A stretch of 64,000 bases of DNA from Anaerobacillus sp. CMMVII (GTDB lineage: Bacteria > Bacillota > Bacilli > Bacillales > Anaerobacillaceae), in contig NZ_JACEHK010000001.1 in NCBI RefSeq assembly GCF_025377685.1, forward strand, positions 248,001 to 312,000, written 5' to 3'. Position numbers and translations under genes: made by a program. The notes under the pieces were generated by a model, which saw only the letters and a list, made by a program, of their open reading frames with translations, searched no databases and was not told the origin of the DNA. This document shows positions 8,268-17,283 of this stretch, in pieces. Positions within the stretch are counted from its first letter, which is position 1, and each line of letters begins with the position of its first letter.

Positions 8268-9450
8268 CCTTCTTCACCTCCTGACTTGAAGACAGGGCTG
8301 CTAAAACAGCTCCGCGAATAATGATTCCTTTTAATTGATCTTCTTCAACAACAGCAACTGGAATAGGCGAAGTTGAAACGACATCAAACAAGTCATGTAA
8401 AGGGGTATCAGGATGAACAGTAGGAACATTTTGGTCCATAATATCTAGTAAACTAGCATCCTTACCTGCTTTCGAAACTTGTTCAGCGCTTACGATACCA
8501 AGAAGCTCTTTGTTACGATTTGTCACATAGATGTTGGAAATCCCAGCATCCTTCATTCTTTGCATCGCAACACGTAAACCATCCTTCTCTGCATTTACAG
8601 TTTCCGGACGTTTCATGACATGTCCGGCTGTAAAGACTTTAGAACGGTCTACATCTTCAACAAATCTTTCTACATAATCATTTTCCGGATTTTTTAAGAT
8701 TTCTTCTGGTGTGCCAATTTGAACGATCGAACCATCCTTCATAATGGTAATTCTGTCTCCGATGCGTAAAGCTTCATCTAAATCATGTGTAATAAAGATG
8801 ATGGTTTTTTGCATTTTTCGTTGCAAATCGAGTAATTCATCTTGCATGTCTTTTCTAATTAATGGGTCTAGGGCAGAGAAGGCTTCGTCCATCAGCAAGA
8901 CATCAGGATCGTTAGCTAACGCCCGAGCAAGACCAACGCGTTGTTGCATGCCACCGGATAGTTCATTTGGATACATATTTTCATAGCCATTAAGACCAAC
9001 AAGATCAAGTGAGGAAATGGCCTTTAATTTACGTTCCTCTTTTTCAATTCCTTGTACTTCCAGACCGTACTCGACATTCTCGAGAACTGTACGGAAAGGG
9101 AATAAGCCAAACTTTTGAAAAACCATGCTTAATTTTTTCCTGCGTACGTCCCGTAACTCCTTTTCTCCCATGGCCGCTAAATCAACACCATCAATCCAAA
9201 CACTACCAGTTGTTGGTTCAATTAATCGGTTTAAGAGACGAACCAATGTAGACTTTCCGCTCCCTGATAACCCCATAATTACGAAAATTTCACCGTTCTC
9301 AACCTCAAAGTTTGCCTGATTAACACCAACTGTCATTCCGGTTTGTTTTAAAATTTCGTCTTTTGACGTATTTTTCTTTAAAAGTTCTAGTGCTTTTTTG
9401 GGTTTTCTCCCAAAAATTTTCGTTAGATTTTCAACTTTTATTTTCGACAT
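8236..9450 (-). CDS. opuAA: Glycine betaine ABC transporter ATP-binding protein with CBS domains
   Basis: A 404-aa ATPase of the OpuA importer. Walker A is GLSGSGKST, the signature LSGGMQQRV and Walker B VLLMDEAFSALDP. The C-terminal third holds two CBS domains (about 270-390), which in OpuA-type ATPases sense ionic strength. I chose the ATG at 9450 since GAGGTGG precedes it; the upstream codons in the same frame lack a site. First gene of the opuAA-AB-AC unit, divergent from a GbsR-type regulator gene at 9760. Confidence 0.92.
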   Translation of the reverse strand: MSKIKVENLTKIFGRKPKKALELLKKNTSKDEILKQTGMTVGVNQANFEVENGEIFVIMGLSGSGKSTLVRLLNRLIEPTTGSVWIDGVDLAAMGEKELRDVRRKKLSMVFQKFGLFPFRTVLENVEYGLEVQGIEKEERKLKAISSLDLVGLNGYENMYPNELSGGMQQRVGLARALANDPDVLLMDEAFSALDPLIRKDMQDELLDLQRKMQKTIIFITHDLDEALRIGDRITIMKDGSIVQIGTPEEILKNPENDYVERFVEDVDRSKVFTAGHVMKRPETVNAEKDGLRVAMQRMKDAGISNIYVTNRNKELLGIVSAEQVSKAGKDASLLDIMDQNVPTVHPDTPLHDLFDVVSTSPIPVAVVEEDQLKGIIIRGAVLAALSSSQEVKKDESNTEASAS

Positions 9451-9596
9451 GTATTCCACCTCAATTCCATGTTTATTTCGTTTCAAACACAACATTTTCC
9501 GTATATAAAAATCCAGAAAAATCCATGTTGATTTGTTGTTGTTAATACTATATAATATTATCTATTTTTTGCGCAAACTGTATATTCCTTGATAAT

Positions 9597-9628
9597 CGTA
9601 CATATTGTACGTACAGAAAAAACTGTAC
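9597..9628. promoter_or_regulatory. Candidate operator: overlapping TGTAC dyads between opuAA and the GbsR-like gene
   Basis: Two perfect dyads overlap here: CGTACA-TAT-TGTACG at 9597-9611 and GTACAG-AAAAAA-CTGTAC at 9611-9628. They lie midway in the 309-bp divergent region. A weak minus-strand promoter (TTGCGC at 9576-9571, TATAGT near 9552-9547) would sit just downstream of them toward opuAA. The region otherwise shows no gene. Assignment as the binding site of the adjacent regulator is inference. Confidence 0.5.
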
Positions 9629-9759
9629 ACACATTACGTAGAGATTACTTATAAATCCTTCCATATCCTTCTAGATGCTATTTGCCTGTAAACTTTTAAC
9701 TTCTTTTTTACTTTGTTATACTACTAATAACTAATTACTGATAAGTTGGAGGAGGTAGG

Positions 9760-10317
9760 ATGGAAAACTGCGAGAAAGAAATCAAAGATTTGCAAGAACT
9801 TAACAAAGCGCGTGAGCGATTTGTTAGTGAAATTGCTAAGAATATTCATCTATATGGAATCTCTCAATCTGTTGGTCGCTTGTATGGTACCGTTTTTTTC
9901 TCAGAGGAACCAATGACCCTAGATGAAATGAGTGACGAACTCGGGATGAGTAAGACAAGCATGAGTACAGGGATCCGAATGCTCCTCGATGCCCAGATGG
10001 TAGAACGTGTGTGGGAAAAGGGAATAAGAAAAGATCTTTATAGAACTGAAGAAGATTGGTATCGTTCATTTTCGCATGTTTTTATCACTCGGTGGAGAAA
10101 TGCTACAGAACAGAATATGATTGCAATCCAAGAAACAAAATCTTCATTAGAGGCATTAAATGCAGAAACTCAGGTAGAGAAGATCAGAGACCTAATTCAA
10201 TTAGATTTGACGAAACTCAGTCAGGCAGAAGCTTACTATAAATGGTTAGATGATGTAATATCCCTATTTGAGACAGGTGAAATATTTAAAATTGTTCCAA
10301 AGCAAGAACCAACTTAA
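9760..10317 (+). CDS. GbsR/OpcR-family MarR-type transcriptional regulator
   Basis: A 185-aa regulator of the GbsR family (PadR/MarR-like winged helix). The helix-turn-helix region is about residues 50-85 (MTLDEMSDELGMSKTSMSTG), followed by a basic wing and a C-terminal helical region for dimerisation. GbsR and OpcR repress glycine betaine uptake or choline oxidation genes in Bacillus. The divergent position next to opuA strongly suggests control of that transporter. The GGAGGAGG ribosome-binding site decides the ATG start. A terminator follows at 10363. Confidence 0.82.
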   Translation: MENCEKEIKDLQELNKARERFVSEIAKNIHLYGISQSVGRLYGTVFFSEEPMTLDEMSDELGMSKTSMSTGIRMLLDAQMVERVWEKGIRKDLYRTEEDWYRSFSHVFITRWRNATEQNMIAIQETKSSLEALNAETQVEKIRDLIQLDLTKLSQAEAYYKWLDDVISLFETGEIFKIVPKQEPT

Positions 10318-10362
10318 AAACTAGGAAAACTGCTAAAATTAGAGATAATAGATTAAGAAATT

Positions 10363-10391
10363 AAAAAACGCACGGATTCGTGCGTTTTTTT
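10363..10391 (+). terminator. Rho-independent terminator
   Basis: AAAAAACGCACG and CGTGCGTTTTTT form a stem with a short loop and a trailing T run, about 45 bp after the GbsR-like gene. Confidence 0.85.
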
Positions 10392-10471
10392 GCTACCTTT
10401 AACTATTATGCATTTACCAAAAGCGGTAACAGGTATTATGTTCTTAAAGAGTTCGGATGTAGAACGCCAAA

Positions 10472-10597
10472 AGGCATGAAAATGCAGGATTCTTGTTCCA
10501 AAGAGCGCAGTTGGACCGCTAGGAGGCATTAAGATGAAGGATTCATGTTCCAAGGAGAGTTGTTGGATCCCCACAAGGAATTAAAGTGCAGTGGTAG
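10472..10597. repeat. Degenerate tandem repeat, 52-bp period, 2.4 copies
   Basis: Units start at 10472, 10524 and 10576, each with AGGCAT(T/G)AA or AGGAATTAAA followed by (G/A)TG(C/A)AGGATTC(T/A)TGTTCCAA in the two full copies. The third copy is truncated. It fills part of the 465-bp gap between the GbsR-like gene and sigX. No gene was recognised here. Confidence 0.7.
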
Positions 10598-10731
10598 AAA
10601 AAATGGATTATGAAATTTAGTAAATTGCGATTATAATGAAGAAAGTAATAGATTTATAGTGGAAATAATTCGAAAAATAGTTTATAACAAAAATTGGATA
10701 CTAAATTTGTTTTAAAAGAAATTAGTAAGCG

Positions 10732-10757
10732 TGTAACTTTTCAAAAAAAATAACGAC
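10732..10757 (+). promoter_or_regulatory. ECF (sigma-X-type) autoregulatory promoter
   Basis: TGTAAC at 10732-10737, 16-bp spacer, CGAC at 10754-10757, close to the B. subtilis sigma-X consensus TGTAAC/CGWC. It lies 26 bp before the sigX start, as expected for autoregulation. Confidence 0.75.
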
Positions 10758-10782
10758 AAGTATAGTGAGGGGGAAAGAAGCA

Positions 10783-11325
10783 GTGAATGATGAATTTGAA
10801 CGCTTGTACGAAACTTATCACCATTCATTATTTCAGTTTCTGTTTTACATGGTACGCAATAGACAAATTGCCGAAGAGTTAGTACAAGAAGTTTATATCA
10901 AAGTCTTTAATTCTTTTTCTTCCTTTAAAGGTGATAGTAGTGAGAAGACATGGCTCTATTCAATAGCAAGACATGTAGGTGTCGATTGGATCCGCAGTCA
11001 AAATAGAAAAAAACGAAAATTCTTAGGTGTTTTTGAGCTTTCAGAGAAAGAGTTCCAAATCAGAGACGAAGAACCTTTACCAGACGAAATTGTATTAGAA
11101 AGGGAAGAAATGAAGGAGGTTTATCAAATGCTTGGTAGATGCTCCTTAGATCAGCAACAAGTGATCATTTTAAGATATATTGAATCCCTTTCAATAAGCG
11201 AAACAGCACATATTTTAGGTTGGACCGAGAGTAAGGTTAAAACGACGCAACATCGCGCAATTAAAGCACTACAAGAACTACTTAGTGCTAGTCATCATTC
11301 GGATTTAAAGGAGGTGGGAAGATGA
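10783..11325 (+). CDS. sigX: ECF RNA polymerase sigma factor SigX
   Basis: A 180-aa ECF sigma factor. Region 2 (FLFYMVRNRQIAEELVQEVY, then SSEKTWLYSIARHVGVDW) and region 4 (ILRYIESLSISETAHILG, then ESKVKTTQHRAIKAL) closely resemble B. subtilis SigX. SigX governs cell-surface modification genes that change envelope charge and resistance to cationic peptides. The GTG at 10783 follows GAGGGGG by 9 bases; the earlier GTG at 10765 has no site. The gene is followed by the anti-sigma gene with a 4-base overlap (ATGA), and is preceded by an ECF-type promoter. Confidence 0.9.
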   Translation: MNDEFERLYETYHHSLFQFLFYMVRNRQIAEELVQEVYIKVFNSFSSFKGDSSEKTWLYSIARHVGVDWIRSQNRKKRKFLGVFELSEKEFQIRDEEPLPDEIVLEREEMKEVYQMLGRCSLDQQQVIILRYIESLSISETAHILGWTESKVKTTQHRAIKALQELLSASHHSDLKEVGR

Positions 11326-12530
11326 AGCGATCCTCTAACTGGGATGAAAAATCGATTGAAAATCAACTAAGGCAATTGCCGAAATTTGAAGATAGTCGAA
11401 GTAAGGAAGAAATATTTGAGCGCATCCAAGAAAGGCTCCAGGAAGATCAAATAAAAGTACGTAAAAAGAAGAAGAGTTGGTTTGTCCCTATTGCTGCCGC
11501 TGCCGCTGTAATTTTTCTAATGATACTGATTGTCCCCTCCTTTTTAAATGAAAGAAACGTTTCGATAGAAGAACCTAATGCGGAATTTAGGATGGAGACC
11601 ACTCAAAAGGTGGCAGATGAAGAAGCTGAGGCGGGAATATCTTCAATTAATGATTTTCCAGGTATCACTGCCGACGAGAAAAGTACTGACCTTCTGTATG
11701 TTGGGGCGATGCAGCCTTATGAAGCAGAGCAAATGGTCGATGAAATAATCACTTTAGGTGCTACTATTTATACTGATAATCGAGAATTTGTGGTCCCGGT
11801 TACCCTTTTAGCAGAAGGAGGAAGTATTATTGACCGTTTTCTATCGGTGAAAGATACGTTTACGGGTGATTTATGGGGGATATATGGGTTTCCTCAACTC
11901 CAATTTAATTGGATCCAAGAAGGAGAAGCCAACAAAGTAAACATTGATCTCCCGAAAAATAGTATGACAAATTTGACTTCTGCTGAACAATTTATTTATA
12001 GTTGGGGACTAATTGAAACATTCAGGCCGTGGTACGAAGAAATTCAATTCAGTTCTGACGGCGAGCCAGGAATCGATTGGGGGCAAACTGGTCATATTCC
12101 TGGAAAGTTGTTACGTGAACCGAACCGTGGATACTATCTTGTTGAAACTGATACCGGTCACTTATTTTTAGTCCGGGGAAGAGTAGTCAATGCTCCAGGA
12201 AATTATCCTGTTGGAACAGCGAGCCTTGAAGAAACTCTTCAGTTTATGAAGCAAGATGATGAGTACGGTGGATATCGTGCACCGATCGGCGAGGAATTTG
12301 TCATTACGAACGTGACAGAGCAAAAAGAAGCAGTGACAATTTCCTTTGCTGAAGGGACTGTCCTTGAAAATCAACCGCATCACTTAGCGATGGTCGAAGC
12401 TATTTTATTTGCAGTAGGAGACTTTGGTTATTCTTATGTACAATTTGAAGGGCTTGAACCAACTCAAGTCGGCCCTTATTATACGGGTGACTTGCTAGAA
12501 ATTCCACGCTTTGCTAATTTCATTCGTTAA
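11322..12530 (+). CDS. rsiX: Anti-sigma-X factor RsiX
   Basis: A 402-aa membrane protein: a cytoplasmic N-terminal part of about 55 residues that should bind SigX, one transmembrane segment (about 55-75: WFVPIAAAAAVIFLMILIV) and a large extracytoplasmic region. Its extreme C-terminal part (AMVEAILFAVGDFGYSYVQF) resembles a GerMN fold. Position directly after sigX with ATGA overlap and overall architecture match RsiX, which holds SigX inactive at the membrane. It ends at a strong terminator. Confidence 0.85.
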   Translation: MKRSSNWDEKSIENQLRQLPKFEDSRSKEEIFERIQERLQEDQIKVRKKKKSWFVPIAAAAAVIFLMILIVPSFLNERNVSIEEPNAEFRMETTQKVADEEAEAGISSINDFPGITADEKSTDLLYVGAMQPYEAEQMVDEIITLGATIYTDNREFVVPVTLLAEGGSIIDRFLSVKDTFTGDLWGIYGFPQLQFNWIQEGEANKVNIDLPKNSMTNLTSAEQFIYSWGLIETFRPWYEEIQFSSDGEPGIDWGQTGHIPGKLLREPNRGYYLVETDTGHLFLVRGRVVNAPGNYPVGTASLEETLQFMKQDDEYGGYRAPIGEEFVITNVTEQKEAVTISFAEGTVLENQPHHLAMVEAILFAVGDFGYSYVQFEGLEPTQVGPYYTGDLLEIPRFANFIR

Positions 12531-12532
12531 TG

Positions 12533-12565
12533 AAAAGTCAACGGCTTCCACCGTTGACTTTTTTT
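12533..12565 (+). terminator. Rho-independent terminator of sigX-rsiX
   Basis: AAAAGTCAACGG and CCGTTGACTTTTTTT pair around a 6-nt loop, right after the rsiX stop. Confidence 0.9.
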
Positions 12566-12637
12566 GCGGAATATTTGTCAACAATATTTAGATCTTGATA
12601 TAGTTGAGTGAGAGGATAAAGATAAGCGGGGGTTTAC

Positions 12638-13507
12638 ATGGACACAATTACGCATACGTTGTTTGGTCTTACTTTATATGGTGCAGTAGATAAACAGGAG
12701 CTCCCAAAAGAAAAAAGGCGTGCCTTGCTTTTTACAACAGTAGTGGGAAGTCAAATTCCAGACATTGATGTTATATCGAGATTGTGGGATACCGAGGGAC
12801 AGTATCAAATGTGGCACCGGGGGATCACTCATTCTATATTTTTAGTTCCTGTTTGGGCATTAGTACTGGCTTTGTTATGCTACTTATTTTGGCGGGTCAA
12901 AGATCGACGAATTTTTCTGATGGGTGCCTTAGCAGTATTTATTCATAACACGAGCGATTTATTTAACGCCTGGGGAACAGGTTATTTAGAGCCGTTTTCT
13001 AATGTTCGTGTTACTTTTGGTACAATTTCAATCATTGATTTTGTTATATGGGGCTTAATAGCAGTAGGATATCTAGTTACGAAAAAAACAATATGGCCAC
13101 CATTTCAAGTTTACCGTTTTGTTTGGGTTGCTATTATTTTGCATGTACTAATACAAACTAGCCAAGGGTATATTATCTATCAGCAAACAAGCCCTGACTA
13201 TGAGCAGACAGCTTTATCAGCAAGCTTTGTGCCGTGGAATTATACTGTGATAGGGAAAAAAGGTAGCACGGTAGAAATTTCCCAGCGCAATTTGTGGTCG
13301 GAACCTGTGATCCAAACGGTGCTGACTAGCCAAGAAGAAGCAGATTTAGATCAGTTGTTCGCTGTAAAGCCAGAAGCAAAAACGCTTTATCAATGGTCAC
13401 CGTTCGTCGTTGTTGTTGACGATGAAGAGATGTTAGGTATTTATGATCCGCGTTTCTATCGGAATGGTCAATCGTTTCTATTTGAATTTATTGAAAAAGA
13501 AAGTTAA
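12638..13507 (+). CDS. YfhP-like membrane-bound metal-dependent hydrolase
   Basis: A 289-aa membrane protein of the YdjM/YfhP family (predicted membrane-bound metal-dependent hydrolase). Putative metal-binding positions are THTLFG at the N terminus, SQIPDIDV, MWHRGITHS and HNTSDLFN. About six transmembrane segments are followed by a soluble C-terminal part from residue ~190. The reaction of this family is not established. The gene is preceded by a GGGGG ribosome-binding site and stands alone between two terminators. Confidence 0.75.
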   Translation: MDTITHTLFGLTLYGAVDKQELPKEKRRALLFTTVVGSQIPDIDVISRLWDTEGQYQMWHRGITHSIFLVPVWALVLALLCYLFWRVKDRRIFLMGALAVFIHNTSDLFNAWGTGYLEPFSNVRVTFGTISIIDFVIWGLIAVGYLVTKKTIWPPFQVYRFVWVAIILHVLIQTSQGYIIYQQTSPDYEQTALSASFVPWNYTVIGKKGSTVEISQRNLWSEPVIQTVLTSQEEADLDQLFAVKPEAKTLYQWSPFVVVVDDEEMLGIYDPRFYRNGQSFLFEFIEKES

Positions 13508-13582
13508 AGAAGTAACTATTTTTAAGGTGCAGTGAACAAAAAGTATACAAGTTTGACAATCTTACTATAAAAATTCTTTACG

Positions 13583-13617
13583 AAATACCTAGAGACTTCA
13601 CTTTAGGTATTTTTTTT
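13583..13617 (+). terminator. Rho-independent terminator
   Basis: AAATACCTA and TAGGTATTT pair around a 12-nt loop, followed by a T run. It lies about 75 bp downstream of the YfhP-like gene. Confidence 0.7.
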
Positions 13618-13721
13618 AGTGTGTGCTTCTAAAGGGGGAATCAGGCATAAGTTCATAAACGCTAGAATAGATCTGAAAAATTTCGGGAAAATAATGTATC
13701 ATAAGAAGGGAGATATCTATC

Positions 13722-14732
13722 ATGGCAGAAAACGTAACTATACCACTAACCTCTGGTGAACTCGGTTTTTTATGGGAGAGCTATCATTGTGAGACAATGT
13801 TTCTATGCACGTTTCAATACTTTAAAACTGTCGCTGATGATAACGACTTACATAAAAATCTTCAAAGTGGAATTGAAATAACCGAGTCAAATATCCAGGC
13901 GATTAAGGAAGTGTTTATAAAGGAAAAGCTCCCTATTCCAGGTGCCTTTGATGAGCATGATGTAAATCTGAATACACCTAAACTATATTCAGATCAAACC
14001 ATCAATTATTTGTTAAAAGAAATGAGTGAGACAAGGTTTGAAATTTATTCAAAGTACTTGAAAATGACTTCTCGCTTAGATATTCGAGCATTATGTAATC
14101 AATTTATAACTGATTATAATCGTTTTTGTCACCAAGTGACTGAAACACTGTTAAATAAGGGACTTTACGTTCGTGCCCCACAAATTCCATACCCAGACGA
14201 TGTAGATTTTGTTAAAAACAAAAGTTATTTGACAGGGTGGTTTGGTGAAAGAAGACCGGTTGAAGCAAATCAATTAGCACACATATCATTGAATATCCAA
14301 CGAAATACGCTTTTGAAAACGATGTTGATTGGTTTTATCCAAACTGTTGAATCTGATAAAATTAGAGACCTTTTAGAAGTAGGTAAGGTTATGAGCGATA
14401 AAATGCTTGAAAGTTTACATCTATTTTTAAAGGATGCTGACCTTCAAGCTCCTATTCAATCAGGTTTGTCAGTCATGAAATCCACCAAAGCTCCATTTTC
14501 AGATCGCTTTGTTTTAGAGTTTTTGCTAAACATTACTCATTGTGCAATAAGCGTTTATGGAGAATCCTTAGCTCTAAGCAAAAGACGTGATTTGTTTGTA
14601 TTTTATGAAAAGAGTATCACTGGAACAACTTTATACGCAAATCAAATTGCTAATCTTTTAATTGAATTGGGTTACTTAGAACAACCGCCAATAGCAACAG
14701 ATTATGAGGATTTAGCAAATAAAAGGGATTAA
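13722..14732 (+). CDS. DUF3231 family protein
   Basis: A 336-aa mostly helical, soluble protein. It consists of two related halves (about 1-165 and 170-330), each starting with a segment like LTSGELGFLWESYHCETM or EANQLAHISLNIQRNTLLKT. This doubled architecture is typical of DUF3231 proteins of spore-forming Bacillaceae. Their function is unknown; a ferritin-like helical bundle is a possible fold, but this is inference. The start is fixed by GAAGGGAGA upstream of the ATG. Confidence 0.75.
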   Translation: MAENVTIPLTSGELGFLWESYHCETMFLCTFQYFKTVADDNDLHKNLQSGIEITESNIQAIKEVFIKEKLPIPGAFDEHDVNLNTPKLYSDQTINYLLKEMSETRFEIYSKYLKMTSRLDIRALCNQFITDYNRFCHQVTETLLNKGLYVRAPQIPYPDDVDFVKNKSYLTGWFGERRPVEANQLAHISLNIQRNTLLKTMLIGFIQTVESDKIRDLLEVGKVMSDKMLESLHLFLKDADLQAPIQSGLSVMKSTKAPFSDRFVLEFLLNITHCAISVYGESLALSKRRDLFVFYEKSITGTTLYANQIANLLIELGYLEQPPIATDYEDLANKRD

Positions 14733-14859
14733 GTTTGTATTGATGGGACAACTATCTAACAATATTTGAGTGAAAGGTTGTTGAATTTCTAGTCTTACAG
14801 AAAGGCTAACAAGAATAGCGAATGCGAAGATATGGTTATTTCAAAAAAGATTAAATGAC

Positions 14860-14888
14860 AAAATCGAGCAGAATATGTGCTCGATTTT
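14860..14888 (+). terminator. Rho-independent terminator (probably bidirectional)
   Basis: AAATCGAGCA and TGCTCGATTT pair around a 7-nt loop with flanking A and T runs. It sits between the convergent DUF3231 and YitT genes. Confidence 0.75.
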
Positions 14889-14931
14889 TCTTGTTTTGTT
14901 GAATTGTGCTTTCCTGGGAAATATTGTGTCG

Positions 14932-15507
14932 TTATAAATCTTTACCCATGACGATTGCTGTCGTCGTAACGCCTGTCGCTGCTACAGCAATAGCAGACAA
15001 TACTAACTCATCATAGGTAATCACAGAAATCCCAGCAATAACGACTAATAAATCTATGATGAAAATAAAAATGCCTACATTTGTTTTCAATAGATCGGCT
15101 ATCATTTGTGCCAATAAATCCAATCCACCAGTGCTTATGTCGTATAAAAACATAACTCCTACGCCAATTCCAAGAAGAACACCACCAACAATGGAGGCGA
15201 TGAGTGGCGAAAGGTTATTAGGACTAAGCGTTAACCATTGGAAAAGGTCGATAAATATTGCTGATACAACAAAGCCAACAATACTGTTGTAAAAGAAGGT
15301 TCGATACCAAATCCATGCGCCAGCATAGATCGGAATACTTAGAAGAAGAATTGCTACACCGACATTGATACCATATTCATAATGTAGAATTAACCCTAAA
15401 CCAATCATTCCTCCATCTAAAATGTGAAAAGGAACGAAAAAATTATTTATCCCGATACTAATAATAAAACTTCCTAAAAGTATCGCTAGTAATTTTTTAT
15501 TCAACAT
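14932..15507 (-). CDS. YitT-family membrane protein (short, no DUF2179 domain)
   Basis: A 191-aa membrane protein with five or six transmembrane segments and the YitT-type pattern ILDGGMIGLGLILHY and the later DISTGGLDLLAQ. Full-length YitT proteins are about 280 aa and carry a C-terminal DUF2179 domain. That domain is missing here and the ORF simply ends after the membrane part. The ATG at 15507 follows GAGG by 9 bases; the longer reading upstream runs through a repeat. Function of the family is unknown. Confidence 0.7.
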   Translation of the reverse strand: MLNKKLLAILLGSFIISIGINNFFVPFHILDGGMIGLGLILHYEYGINVGVAILLLSIPIYAGAWIWYRTFFYNSIVGFVVSAIFIDLFQWLTLSPNNLSPLIASIVGGVLLGIGVGVMFLYDISTGGLDLLAQMIADLLKTNVGIFIFIIDLLVVIAGISVITYDELVLSAIAVAATGVTTTAIVMGKDL

Positions 15508-15572
15508 GAAATCAACCTCGCAAACAGGACATGTTGTAGTGTATGCGCGGGGAGTTAATAAAAGAAGTAAGA

Positions 15573-15655
15573 AGTTTAGAGTGTGAAATCTAGAGTTGTA
15601 GCTCCTGAGAGTTACAATCAAAGACTATACACTATAAACTCTACACTCTAAACTA
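15573..15655. repeat. Inverted copies of the AGTTTAGAGTGT dispersed motif
   Basis: AGTTTAGAGTGTG on the plus strand at 15573 and its complement (CTACACTCTAAACT) ending at 15654 can form a long imperfect hairpin. The distal arm overlaps the rocR stop codon. It belongs to a family of GAGT/TAGAGT-rich intergenic repeats seen elsewhere in the window. Confidence 0.6.
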
Positions 15656-17053
15656 CTGAAATTTCTTCATCCGATACTGTAAGCTTTGTCTACTGAGTCC
15701 AAGTTGTTTTGCAGCTTGAGTGACATTGTAATTGTGCTGTTCGAGGACTTTTTGGATATAGTACTCTTCGAACTCTTCTAATTGTTGTTTTAATGGTCTA
15801 GTGAACGGTTTGTAATCTGTTTTCTTATTTGTTTGAAACATCTCAGGTATATCTGCCTTAAATTGCGTTTTGTTTCGAAAATGATTAGGTAAATGTGTGA
15901 AATCAATGCGATCTTCATCAACGATTAGGTTCATCGCTCCTTCGATGACATGCTCTAGCTCTCGGACATTTCCTGGCCAATCATAGTCATAAAATAAGTG
16001 AAGTATTTCCTCGTCAATCTTCCGGACTTCCATTTGGAAGTTTCGATTACATTTTTGAATAAACGTATTCACGAGCAGAGGGATATCTGCTTTTCGTTTT
16101 CTGAGAGGTGGAATTTGTAACGAGACAACACTAAGTCGATAATATAAGTCTTGGCGTAAGCGCCCTTCTTCAATAGCGATTAATGGATCTTCGTTTATTG
16201 TTGCTAATATCCTCACATCGATAGGAGTGTCTTTTGTATCACCTATTCGTCTCAAACTCTTTTCTTGGATGACACGTAATAGCTTTGCTTGTAACCCGAT
16301 GCTTAATGAATTTATTTCATCTAAAAGAATGGTTCCTTCGTTTGCTTGTTCAAATAAACCAGGTCGTTCTGTAGCGCCGGTAAATGCACCTTTTTTCGTT
16401 CCGAATAGTAAACCTTCAATTAAACTTTCAGGCAGTGCTGCACAGTTTTGGCTAATGAATGGCTTATCATGACGCTCGCTATTATGGTGAATACTTTGGG
16501 CAAATAGTTCTTTTCCAGTTCCGGTTTCACCGATAATTAAAACAGAAGAGGAAGTCCGTGTTGCTCGTTTTGCTTGTTCAATAATCTCCTTGATAGGGTT
16601 GCTCTCACCAATGATGGAATCAAAAGTATGGAATGTTTCTTTAGTTGCCCGAGTTTCTCTTATTAGCTTTTCTAGTTTGGTAATATCCTTAGCAATTTCG
16701 ATGGCACCAATAATTTTCTCATTTTCGTAGATAGGGTGTGTATTATTTAGAGTGGTAATTTCTTGGCCTTTATTATTAAAGTAGGTCTGTTTTTTGTTTT
16801 TGGTTGTTTTCCCTTCATAGAGAGCCTGAAGGAGTGTGCTTTCTTGGCCTTCATAAAACATAAATACATCTCGTAAATTTTTATTGATAACGTCTTCTAT
16901 ATGCATGGCTTCTATTTCCATCATTTTTGGATTGTAGATAACCGTTTTACCGGTCTCGTCAATAACATGAATGCCAATGTCAACTTCATTAATTACCTGT
17001 TGATAGAAATTAGCGAACTTCTTTAACTGTTGCAGGTCCTTATAATCAAACAA
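15653..17053 (-). CDS. rocR: Sigma-54-dependent activator of arginine catabolism RocR
   Basis: A 466-aa enhancer-binding protein: a PAS-like sensor domain (about 10-125), an AAA+ ATPase (Walker A GETGTGKE, the sigma-54 contact motif GAFTGA and a Walker B region near ILLDEINSL) and a Fis-type helix-turn-helix at the C terminus (NVTQAAKQLGLSRQSLQYRM). In B. subtilis, RocR senses ornithine or citrulline and activates the roc operons with sigma-54. Here it is divergent from a -24/-12 promoter and next to rocA, rocD and rocF, so the assignment is strong. Confidence 0.9.
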   Translation of the reverse strand: MFDYKDLQQLKKFANFYQQVINEVDIGIHVIDETGKTVIYNPKMMEIEAMHIEDVINKNLRDVFMFYEGQESTLLQALYEGKTTKNKKQTYFNNKGQEITTLNNTHPIYENEKIIGAIEIAKDITKLEKLIRETRATKETFHTFDSIIGESNPIKEIIEQAKRATRTSSSVLIIGETGTGKELFAQSIHHNSERHDKPFISQNCAALPESLIEGLLFGTKKGAFTGATERPGLFEQANEGTILLDEINSLSIGLQAKLLRVIQEKSLRRIGDTKDTPIDVRILATINEDPLIAIEEGRLRQDLYYRLSVVSLQIPPLRKRKADIPLLVNTFIQKCNRNFQMEVRKIDEEILHLFYDYDWPGNVRELEHVIEGAMNLIVDEDRIDFTHLPNHFRNKTQFKADIPEMFQTNKKTDYKPFTRPLKQQLEEFEEYYIQKVLEQHNYNVTQAAKQLGLSRQSLQYRMKKFQ

Positions 17054-17108
17054 GCAATCCTCCCCAATCTAGTTAATATAGGTTTAGTTTACTATCATCG
17101 AACATAAG

Positions 17109-17167
17109 ATGCAAAAAAAATTGGCGTTTGTAGCAAAATGAATTTGCATCGCAAAAAAAATTTGCAC
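17109..17167 (+). promoter_or_regulatory. Candidate RocR upstream activating sequences
   Basis: Two similar A/T-rich sites, GATGCAAAAAAAATTGGCG at 17109-17127 and CGCAAAAAAAATTTGCAC at 17150-17167, are 40 bp apart. The dyad GCAAA-ATGAA-TTTGC lies between them (17133-17147). They are about 120-170 bp upstream of the -24 element, a usual distance for enhancer sites of sigma-54 activators. Confidence 0.6.
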
Positions 17168-17283
17168 ATAAGATTGTTCAGTACCATTTCAGATTTCTAA
17201 ACATAAATAATTTTTTGTTTTGTATGTAAAGGTGTAAGCGTCGAAGGCGTATCTCATCAATCTATTAAAATGAAATTCCGAAG

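Noticed and set aside
10353-10574. 73-aa minus-strand ORF upstream of sigX
   Set aside because: It is the translation of the 52-bp tandem repeat.
10441-10600. CRISPR array
   Set aside because: Only 2.4 degenerate units without distinct spacers; no cas genes in the window.
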